From Conidiobolus incongruus B7586 (Eukaryota > Entomophthoromycota > Entomophthoromycetes > Entomophthorales > Conidiobolaceae), in contig JNEM01013218.1 in the NCBI GenBank assembly GCA_000697335.1, positions 1 through 16,978 on the forward strand: a stretch of 16,978 bases of DNA, in the 5' to 3' direction. The translations under genes and the position numbers were made by a program. This document shows, one piece after another, positions 9,796 to 16,978 of the stretch (its first letter is position 1; each line of letters starts with the position of its first letter). The notes below the pieces were generated by a model. The model had not been told where the DNA came from. It searched no databases and worked only from the letters and a program-made list of their open reading frames with translations.

Positions 9796-11584
9796 TATTA
9801 ACCACTCAATCCATCAAGCTTATGGAGTTACACAGGTAAAAGTGAATTTATGGCTGGAATTTACAATGCCTGGAATCTTGAAAATTGTTCCAAATATAGT
9901 CCAAACATTTCGTTTTTTCCAATTTATGCAGTAAAAATTCAGAAATTGGGAATGAATAAATTATTCTACTTAAATTCAATATTCAAAGCATTTATTGATA
10001 CTTTAGTGAAATCATTGTCTAAAAAACGATTCAGGGATGTATAGTATCAATGAATTTTCATTATTATGCCTTTATTTTTGAATCGATCAGTTCATAAAAT
10101 ATTTTCTGCTATTCAATGAAAATTACTTTGATCAATCGTATTAGATATTATAAAAATTAACTCGTGTAATATTTACTATTTAAAATATTAAATAAAGCTT
10201 CAATTTTTTATAATGCCAATTTAAATTTCTATTAAAAAATAGGTATTATTTATATTTTATTTTTCCAATTTTTCTATAGTCAATCAATATTTTATAGAAT
10301 ATATCAAAAATATTATCAATTTTTCAAAATTTCAAAAAATATTATGCATAAAAGTAATCAACTTAATTCTAGAAAATTCATTTTGTCAAAATTCTCAACT
10401 ACCAATATGTTCAAACTTTACCCAATTTTTATCCAATTCTTAGCCAATCGCGTCAGTAACTTGAACAGTATGAATTTTTAATATTTACATTTTCTAAAAT
10501 TAGAAAATATTTTGATATCCTCTGAAATCCTCAAATGTATTTACTCATTATAATTCATGATTTTATTATGTTAATATCACTCAAAATTACTGAAGTTCAT
10601 TAAATCATTATTTAAACATCTATCTTAGATTACTAATATTATTAAATTCTACATAATCTGTGTTACGATTGATTCAATTCTATTGAAATCCTATGAAATC
10701 TCATTTTTTCAAAATTACAGGAGGAAGTAAAAATGACCCTATTCATTTTAAATTTTTACACTTTTTATTAACGAACTAACCATCAAATCACATGTACCTG
10801 ACATCCATTGGAATCATACGGCTTGAATGACCTCTTCCCTATTATCATTTAAAAATATGTGACTCTCTTATTATTCTTTGGTCAACTAATTTTCAATTAT
10901 ATCCTTTGTAAAAATCAGATAAGGAATTATCTGATATGATATAGTTTAATTATAGTATTAGGATATACTACTTAAACGTGATAAAAAGTTCAAGGATAAT
11001 AATAAATTTAATTTGTGAAATTTAAAAGCAATACAGGATTAACCCAAAGAATATCGTATATGAATAAACCATTAATTAAACATATTGTGTTAAAAATAGT
11101 ATATCTAATCTAAAATTTAACTCTTTGATTCAAAATGAAGTAAATTTGATATTCTAATTTATTGCACTGTTATTTAAGTTTATTGAAGAATTCTTGAATA
11201 TCAAATATGGATTTGAAATATTTGTGATAAAGAAAACATATATAAAGTTGTACTATTATTAATCCATATCAGATCATTTTAAACAAATTTTATTTTATAA
11301 AATATTGTTTATATCATATTTATATTGTAAAATTTACTAATAATTAATCAAAATTATATATTTTCATCCTAATCAATCAGCCTAATTATCATATTTTATT
11401 GAAGTCACAAATCAATTAAAATGAAATAATTAAAATTGAAGATTGAAGATTAGTAATGAACAATATTGATTATTAAATATTTTGTAAGATTATTTTGAAA
11501 GGTGTGAGGATAAAAATAAAAAATCTGATAATTTATTTATAATTCGAATAGTGATCAAAAACTATATCATCTCAAGTAGAATAA
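9796..11584. other. AT-rich intergenic region of ~1.8 kb
   Basis: No convincing gene is present. A 64-codon plus-strand ORF at 9850-10044 (starting MAGIYNAWN) has no recognisable domain and unremarkable codon use, so I do not call it a gene. An inverted GATA-type repeat at 10914-10935 is listed separately. The remainder is AT-rich, with stops in every frame. Confidence 0.6.
10914..10935. repeat. Perfect 9-bp inverted repeat with GATA-type half sites
   Basis: ATCAGATAA and TTATCTGAT flank a GGAA loop, so each arm carries an AGATAA core, the WGATAR site of fungal GATA factors, in inverted orientation. It may be a regulatory palindrome or simply a hairpin; the nearest genes are tRNA-Pro (650 bp) and peroxiredoxin (1.2 kb). 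Confidence 0.7.
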
Positions 11585-11656
11585 GGCTCGATGGTTTAGT
11601 GGTATAATTCTCCCTTAGGGTGGGAGAGGTCCTGGGTTCGATTCCCAGTCGAGCCC
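11585..11656 (+). tRNA. trnP-AGG: tRNA-Pro (anticodon AGG)
   Basis: The 72-nt cloverleaf has a 7-bp acceptor stem (GGCTCGA with TCGAGCC), a D arm, a 5-bp anticodon stem (CTCCC/GGGAG) around the loop TTAGGGT with anticodon AGG at 11617-11619, and a 5-bp T stem (CTGGG/CCCAG) around TTCGATT. It ends in discriminator C at 11656; CCA is not encoded. There is no intron. A34 should be edited to inosine, so it reads CCU, CCC and possibly CCA. Internal A and B boxes (GGTTCGATTCC) serve as the Pol III promoter. Confidence 0.99.
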
Positions 11657-11678
11657 TCGTCGATTATAAATTTGTTGA

Positions 11679-11684
11679 TTTTTT
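11679..11684 (+). terminator. RNA polymerase III terminator of tRNA-Pro
   Basis: The first run of six T residues after the tRNA begins 23 nt past its 3' end; runs of four or more T's on the coding strand stop Pol III. Confidence 0.75.
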
Positions 11685-12186
11685 AAATTTCAATTTATTC
11701 AAACTTTAGTTTTTTTACATTAGTTATCTATTTATTATTAATATCAATTCAGGTTATTTTTTGATATTTTCATTTATTTTAATATTATTTTATAACTTAT
11801 AAATTTTAACAAAATAGGAAAAACCATAATTTTTTATTACAAACCAATATAATATAATTTGATTCAAATTGATAAAAAACAAATTTCAATCAATACTTGA
11901 TTATAAATAATGACCTAGTTTCAATAAAACATAATAAAGAATCACTAATTTAAACTTATTATTTTAGTTATATAATATTGAGAATATTAATTAATAATTT
12001 ATTGTAATAATAACTTCTGTTATAGTTATTTTATCACAATATCAACTAAGTCGATAATATTATTTTAGTTATAATAAAATATAAATTGGGAAAATAATAA
12101 ATTTTATTTTTATAAATTTAGTATGACACAGTTACAGATTTAAATTTTTCATAGATTAATAATAAAGAAGATCAATCTCAAACTTG
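11685..12186. other. AT-rich intergenic region before the Acr3 relic
   Basis: About 500 bp of very AT-rich sequence shows no gene. The last ~25 bp may include the eroded N-terminal codons of the Acr3 pseudogene (a frame reading KEDQSQTWKSIS around 12163-12202), but this cannot be settled. Confidence 0.6.
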
Positions 12187-13236
12187 GAAAAGTATATCAA
12201 TTCCTCCATCTTGAGCCAAGAATCTGACATATCCAAACTCAATTTTTTCGATCGATACCTATCCATCTGGATTCTAATAGTAATGATACTGGGTGTAGTC
12301 ACTGATTGCTACGCTCCCAACTTCCAGAATGGCTTAGAAAGTTTTAGATACTTGATATTTCTTAACCGGTAGCTTTCGGTCTTTGGTTTATGATGTATCC
12401 TGTGCTGGTGAAGGTGGACTATTTAGCGCTGAAGCACATTGCTGATGTTAAATCTATAGGTCTGAGTTTGTTACTGAGTTAAATCTTAGGTTCTCTCCTA
12501 TGTTTGGACCTTGCGTGAGCAACTTTACCAGATCTCAAAAGATACAAAAACAGTGTGATCATGGTAGGTCTCGCTCGATATATCGCAATGTTCCTAATTT
12601 GGAACGAATTAGCAGATGGCAACAGGGAATTTGGTACCTTATTAGTCGCAATCAATAGTATTTTACATTATTTTATATTCTCCGCCCAGTATTCTATATA
12701 TTCAAATTATTAGTAATAGTCACGTCGAAAGTGTGAGTTATAGGCTAATATGTAGTAGTGTACTCATATTTCTGGGTATTCCATTAGTACTCGGTATTAT
12801 TACTCGATATTTCATCATATATTTATCCAACTAGGATTAGTTCGAAGCCAAATTTTTAAAATTTGTCAACTCTTTAGCTCCCGTTGCACTGTTGTGAATT
12901 AATTATACAATATCCGCACTCCAGGGTTACAATATCATTCACAGTACTGACATCGTTTGTCGCGTTGCTGTATCTATGGTTCTCTACTTCATTATCATTT
13001 GGTCGAGTATGTTTAGAGTATGTCATTATTTGGAATATAATTATGAGCTCACTGTGACGCAGACATTTAAAGCTTCTAGTAATAATTTCGAATTGGCCTT
13101 TGCTGTAACTGCAGGTACTTAGGGCGTTAGGAGTGAGGAGGTATAAGTTGCAACCGTAGGTCCATTAACCAAAGTCCCAGTATTATTAAGTCTCGTTTAC
13201 TTTGCAAGGTTTATAAAACATCGCTATTACAAATTT
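12187..13236 (+). pseudogene. ACR3: Decayed Acr3-type arsenite efflux transporter gene
   Basis: Acr3 is a ten-helix plasma-membrane or vacuolar carrier that expels arsenite. Nearly the whole family sequence can be followed on the plus strand in order: LNFFDRYLSIWILIVMILGV near the N-terminus, AFGLWFMMYPVLVKVDY, VIMVGLARYIAM then FLIWNELADGNREFG, VLIFLGIPLVLGIITRYF, SALQGYNIIHS, KASSNNFELAFAVTAG and VATVGPLTKVPVLLSLVYFA. The frame shifts about three times (near 12350, between 12660 and 12710, and before 12760) and there are roughly ten in-frame stops, many at places where the family has Trp, Gln or Leu. No GTA..AG intron of the local 47-74 nt type removes them. The Cys of the family motif GLARCIAM, needed for arsenite transport, is Tyr here (codon 12579-12581). 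The relic is more GC-rich than its flanks. It ends ~80 bp from the convergent kelch gene. Assignment to Acr3 is firm and loss of function near certain. Confidence 0.92.
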
Positions 13237-13319
13237 AATTTAATATATATATTATAATACAATAAATATCATATTAATTTTAAAATATATTTAATTCAAT
13301 AATTTATTTATATTGATAA

Positions 13320-14966
13320 TTATAAGGGGATTTTTTCCCAACCCTGACTGGATTTCTTACGATTTTTCTTGGATTTAGTCTCATTCATCGTTTTATATTC
13401 CATATCATACTCGAATGTGATATCCTCCTTACTGTACTCCAAATGTCTTGGAAGTACATTAGATTCAAATGTGATATCGTTTTTACTGTTTCGCAAATGT
13501 CTTGGAAGTATATCTGATTCAAATGTCATATCGTTTTTGTTGTACTGCAAATGTCTGGACAGTGGCTCGTAGTTGGTTGAGAATATGGAGTCGGGTGATT
13601 TGATATCTGTCCAATGTTTGATCTTGGTTTTTTCTAGTTTGGTGTAGTGGTATGGAGGTGGTGAAGGTGGTGGGTTATTAGGAGGTGGTGGTATGGAGGA
13701 GAGTTGTGTGTTGTCGAGGGATGAAATGTATTGTTTTTTGGACTTGGTTTTTCTTGCATAAATAAAACCAATGGCTGTTGCTATTACCACAATCACTATA
13801 CTGCCGCCTCCTAATCCCCATGCAAGGCCATGATATTTGGGATGTGGAAATTCAGACTCAGACGATGATGAAGATGACGATAACGATGATGTGAGCTTTA
13901 AATCATCACTAAGTTTATAATCATTGGTATTTAAAACTTTGAACATTGCTGGTTGGTTATTTGGACGCTGACCCTGTACCAATACTATTTGATCATCAAT
14001 AGCAATGGAAGCATGATAAGTAAAGGGAATAGAGGTTTCCAAAGGTTTCCAGTCCCATTTCCAATTCTCAGTATCCAAAATGCCCACCTGATTACTTGGC
14101 TGATCAGCATTTATCGTATCATTTCTGAAGTAACCACCCACCAGCACTATGTTCTTTCCCACTTTATCCAAACTGAATCCATGGCGCTTTAATTGATGCA
14201 AATTTGTATTATTGGCGCTAGTTGTCATTATTTCCGACCAACTCTCCGCATTTGAATCGTACTTCCACACCTTTTCAACATTAATAACCACTGGCGAATA
14301 TGGATCTCCCGTAAAGCCTCCCATAGCTACCATCGTACTTTGATCCATACTCACAATTCTGTGATCAGCCAAAGGAGGCACTTTATCGCCAACCTTCACA
14401 GTCCATTGGCCGCCACCAGTATTATATGTGAGGACCTGATTGGAAAATGCTACCTTATTCAACTCCTTGGAGAAGATATAACCTCCAAAGATTACCAACT
14501 GCTGCTGGCCATTCTTCGTCAACAACCCGCTAGAGAACCCGTACTGAGGGAAATTTACATTTTCGGCAGGGTCATTGAGCAATTTTTCGTCAAATTTAAA
14601 ATCTAAATTGTCGGGATCCAATTTAGCTATCAAATGCGTATAACCTTTGGGAATGGTGTGAATTGTGGATGGATCCTTTGACCCTATGAGATATAAATGT
14701 GACGAATTGCTCATATTCGGAGGCAAAAAGTTGGGTATATACAATGGTGAAATATGTTTAGGATTTACAGTCATCGCTTGATCCTGAATGGATTTGAGTG
14801 AAGTTTGATTTAAACTATACTTGGTAATTGCCACAGGGTCATTATTATACACATACAGCGTATTGTTCACTAATTGCACCGTTGTTGTTGGTGGTCTAGT
14901 ACCCACAGCTGTTATGATAGAAGGTAAAATTAAACCCAATAATGGTATCGATATCCAATTCATCAA
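13320..14966 (-). CDS. Kelch-repeat single-pass membrane protein with tandem repeats in the tail (548 aa)
   Basis: The single-exon ORF starts with a signal peptide (about 1-22, hydrophobic core IPLLGLILPSIITAV). The luminal or extracellular part carries kelch/galactose-oxidase-like beta-propeller blades, with Gly-Gly pairs at 161-162 (LVIFGGYIF), 216-217 (VAMGGF) and 277-278 (VLVGGYF), each followed by Tyr/Trp-type blade residues such as VLTYNTGGGQW and VWKYDSNAESW. It has many N-x-S/T sites. A Ser-rich linker (361-371) leads to one transmembrane helix (about 384-404) and a basic stop-transfer stretch (RKTKSKK). The cytoplasmic tail has a Pro-rich segment (425-438, with PPPSPPPY), three 18-residue repeats (469-522) and a Lys/Arg-rich end. 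Copper-ligand residues of true galactose oxidase are not evident, so enzyme activity is not claimed. Proteins of this layout are common in early-diverging fungi and probably act in surface adhesion or sensing; the ligand is unknown. The second codon is also ATG; either start gives a signal peptide. Confidence 0.88.
   Translation of the reverse strand: MMNWISIPLLGLILPSIITAVGTRPPTTTVQLVNNTLYVYNNDPVAITKYSLNQTSLKSIQDQAMTVNPKHISPLYIPNFLPPNMSNSSHLYLIGSKDPSTIHTIPKGYTHLIAKLDPDNLDFKFDEKLLNDPAENVNFPQYGFSSGLLTKNGQQQLVIFGGYIFSKELNKVAFSNQVLTYNTGGGQWTVKVGDKVPPLADHRIVSMDQSTMVAMGGFTGDPYSPVVINVEKVWKYDSNAESWSEIMTTSANNTNLHQLKRHGFSLDKVGKNIVLVGGYFRNDTINADQPSNQVGILDTENWKWDWKPLETSIPFTYHASIAIDDQIVLVQGQRPNNQPAMFKVLNTNDYKLSDDLKLTSSLSSSSSSSESEFPHPKYHGLAWGLGGGSIVIVVIATAIGFIYARKTKSKKQYISSLDNTQLSSIPPPPNNPPPSPPPYHYTKLEKTKIKHWTDIKSPDSIFSTNYEPLSRHLQYNKNDMTFESDILPRHLRNSKNDITFESNVLPRHLEYSKEDITFEYDMEYKTMNETKSKKNRKKSSQGWEKIPL
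13401..13562 (-). repeat. Three tandem 54-bp (18-residue) repeats in the kelch gene
   Basis: The period is exactly 54 bp: the + strand CAAATGT recurs at 13440, 13494 and 13548. The peptide units are residues 469-486, 487-504 and 505-522, with consensus L-[SP]-R-H-L-x-x-x-K-x-D-[MI]-T-F-E. The array lies in the predicted cytoplasmic tail. Conservation of DNA as well as protein points to recent duplication. Confidence 0.95.
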
Positions 14967-16553
14967 TCAATTAACCCAAAATATAATTAAATATAAAAAA
15001 AATAAATACAATAAAAATATATAAATATTGTTCAACAATATTCCTTCTAAAAAATTTAATGACAAATTCCCAAATCCTTGTAATTTATACAGGAATAAAT
15101 TTCTAATTTAATAACCGCCAAAATGATATTCTTAGTTTTTAGGTTATACAAATAAATTAAAATTTTCTTAAAATTAGCCAATTTGTCAGTTTTTAGGTCC
15201 TTTTTAAATAATTGATAACGTCTTTTGTTTATTATAAGAGTGCCATTTGGTTATTTTTTAATTTGTTTTTTATAGGTTATAAATGTTGACTTTTATTAGT
15301 AGACCAATTAGGTAATAATTAGAATTGGGCGTATAGTTGATGGTTCATAATATAATTGAAAATATTTAGTTATCACTGTCAATATTTTATTGATGAAATT
15401 AAAAATTATAATATCAAAATTTTTTAATATGTAGATAATATATAACGATTTTTTGTTAGTATAACATAAACATTTTGTAACATGAACGCAATAGCTATCT
15501 CCAATTGAATTCAAATAATTCAAGTATTTTAATTAATGATAACTAATAAGTATAACTATATTACATTCCAATTTTGAATATTCTACATGTTCTTATAAAT
15601 ATATTCTTAATAATATTATTAATGCTTATTTATAATTAACAAATTGATTTGTTGTTTTATTATAAATGCTATCATTTTATATTGTATAATGCAATATGGA
15701 TTTTTCAGTTAGTGAAATCTTGAAATTAATTCCGAAGATTCCTGAATTATACTTGCAATCGGAGTGGAAATCTTTAAAAATTTTATTTTGAAAACTCTTC
15801 GTAACAAATTAGCATAAATAGATAATTCTTGTATAAATTTTTGATTTTGACAGGTATTTAAATAATCTTTGGGTTTGCCAATATGTATTTTTAATGAATG
15901 TTATTAACTTGTTACGGAAGTTGGTAATATAATAATGAATTGAAATATTAGTGTATATGTCATTTTGTAATATTAAGAGAGTGTAGGACTATTTTGACTA
16001 ATTTGACAAAAAATGATTATTAATTTTTACTTGTATAATAACTGCTTATAAAGTAATTATCAATACTAGTCTACTTACAATTTCCATTATATCAATGAAT
16101 AATAAGATCTGATTTAAAATGAAATATTGTATTGAAATTAATAGGAATATAAAGTGATTTTAAAACGCAATCAATAATGAATTGTTAGTTATAATTATTT
16201 CAATAACTTTTTAATGAATTAATATATTATTGAATTTTGTTTAACAAACAAAAATTTTTATTATAAATTCAAATATAATAATAATAATAATAGTATTTTT
16301 TGAAAAATACCATGTTTAAAATAAATTGAATGTTATTTCAAAAATATTAAAACGGTTTGTAGTGATAAAAAGATAGGAACTAGATTGATTGGAAGGTGTG
16401 ATATAATGATGTGTAAATAACAAGCATGATACGAAAATTATATAGAATAATTGTGAAATCATAATTAGAAATTGTTTATATTATATAAATTTGTTAAAAT
16501 TTGTCAACAATGTATCAATTTATAAGAGTAAAAATTTTATTCTAATTCTCAAT
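14967..16553. other. AT-rich intergenic region of ~1.6 kb
   Basis: The first ~100 bp upstream of the kelch gene carry TATA-like AT tracts and must contain its promoter. Beyond that I find only short ORFs. One of 31 codons at 15696-15791 (starting MDFSVSEILKLIPKIPELYL) looks more protein-like than its surroundings but stops quickly; see the findings. An AAT run lies at about 16275-16291. No RNA gene was seen. Confidence 0.6.
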
Positions 16554-16715
16554 TGTGACGATTGCTACCTAATTGATACCTTTCTTCACTCCAATTCACT
16601 ATTAAGTACCTGATTAACCAAATTAGGCCTTATCAACATTTTACCAGTCCACGTCTGAGTGACCTCACTGTTACTCATCCGTGCATACTTATGCCTATAT
16701 ATTTCACTTAAGTAT

Positions 16716-16738
16716 AAGAAGGGCTCGGCTCCCTTCTT
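16716..16738 (+). repeat. 8-bp perfect hairpin overlapping the TATA-like box
   Basis: AAGAAGGG (16716-16723) and CCCTTCTT (16731-16738) pair around a 7-nt CTCGGCT loop. It would fall at the very start of a transcript driven by the TATA-like box at 16713, as with hairpins in R regions of some LTRs. Confidence 0.75.
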
Positions 16739-16905
16739 GATCTCTCTCTCTTACCTTACTTTCTTACATTAATAAACCTTTTTCCTACATCCAAAGCCAA
16801 CCCTTTTGGTATACTCAAGTAACTGCTTATAGTTCCACTTGAGTCATTTTACACTAATCCTTCTAAACCCGTTCCTATTGATATTCCTTGATTCCATCTT
16901 TTAGC

Positions 16906-16978
16906 ATGTCGGATCCTAACGCCGCCACTGTTGCTGCTGGTCAAGTCGCTCTTACAAAGCCCCATTTACAAGTGATCA
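16906..16978 (+). CDS. 5' part of an unidentified ORF, cut by the window edge
   Basis: The ATG at 16906 opens a frame of 24 codons to the window end, beginning MSDPNAATVAAGQVALTK. Codons are GC-richer than the flank and the Ala-rich start is compatible with either a gag-like protein or a host protein. A TTTTAG acceptor-like sequence ends 2 bp before the ATG (16899-16904), and GTATAC at 16809 could be a matching donor, so a 5'-UTR intron is possible. No family can be named from so few residues. Confidence 0.45.
   Translation, partial: MSDPNAATVAAGQVALTKPHLQVI

Larger units (their letters stand above)
16554..16978 (+). mobile_element. Possible left end of an LTR retrotransposon, running off the window
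   Basis: Base composition changes abruptly at about 16554, where a TGTGACG start follows very AT-rich DNA. Inside are a TATA-like TATAAG (16713-16718), a perfect 8-bp hairpin at once after it, a CT-rich tract (16740-16770) and AATAAA (16771-16776), an order typical of LTR U3/R regions. An ORF opens at 16906 and is cut by the window edge. The LTR end, primer-binding site and second LTR cannot be seen, so family (Ty3-like by guess) and age cannot be given. The alternative is a host gene promoter with a CT-rich 5' leader. Confidence 0.38.

Noticed and set aside
9850-10044. Plus-strand 64-codon ORF starting MAGIYNAWN
   Set aside because: No recognisable domain, no clear promoter or splice partner, and length within reach of chance over several kilobases of intergenic DNA.
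12187-13236. Reading the Acr3 region as a multi-intron functional gene or as evidence of stop-codon reassignment
   Set aside because: The stops fall inside conserved segments where no local-type introns fit, all three stop codons occur, and neighbouring genes use the standard code.
15308-15523. Minus-strand 71-codon ORF
   Set aside because: Composition is that of random AT-rich DNA (Ile, Tyr, Asn, Lys) with no motif, splice partner or promoter.
16813-16844. 7-bp inverted repeat ACTCAAG/CTTGAGT with an 18-nt spacer, considered as a primer-binding or regulatory site
   Set aside because: Too short and widely spaced to separate from chance, and no tRNA 3' end could be matched to the adjoining TGG.

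Overview
The window looks like nuclear DNA of an AT-rich, early-diverging fungus. The evidence is spliceosomal introns of 47-74 nt with GTA donors and YAG/AAG acceptors, very AT-rich intergenic DNA, a eukaryotic eIF3a, a nuclear tRNA-Pro with internal promoter boxes, a fungal-type Zrg17-like zinc transporter subunit, a single-membrane-pass kelch protein and a relic of a fungal-type Acr3. An Entomophthoromycotina-like source (Conidiobolus relatives) is a reasonable guess, but it is inference and nothing in the window fixes it.

Layout from left to right. Bases 651-1516 (minus) hold a four-exon gene that I could only see by reconstructing splice sites; it encodes a 236-aa protein of unknown family with a mitochondrial-presequence-like N-terminus. 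Across a divergent ~850-bp intergenic region is the complete three-exon eIF3a gene (2368-5375, plus; 960 aa). Bases 6050-7433 (minus) hold a six-exon CDF-family zinc transporter subunit resembling Zrg17. After ~1.6 kb of AT-rich DNA comes a typical 2-Cys peroxiredoxin (9064-9712, minus; 195 aa) whose first coding exon is only four bases. A long AT-rich stretch then carries tRNA-Pro(AGG) at 11585-11656. Bases ~12187-13236 (plus) are a decayed Acr3 arsenite-efflux pseudogene. Convergent to it and only ~80 bp away is an intact single-exon kelch/transmembrane protein gene (13320-14966, minus; 548 aa) with three 18-residue tandem repeats in its cytoplasmic tail. After another ~1.6 kb of AT-rich DNA, composition changes abruptly near 16554 to a promoter-like, hairpin-bearing, pyrimidine-rich stretch followed by an ORF that runs off the window; this could be the left end of an LTR retrotransposon or the promoter and start of a host gene.

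The genes do not form a pathway or cluster. They are unlinked housekeeping and accessory functions: translation initiation, ER zinc supply, peroxide defence, a tRNA, lost arsenite efflux, and a cell-surface kelch protein. The most rewarding items are the hidden mitochondrial-type gene, the Acr3 relic beside the kelch gene, the CDF subunit that appears to lack its own metal site, and the element-like right edge. I saw no prokaryotic-style defence system, CRISPR array or biosynthetic cluster.
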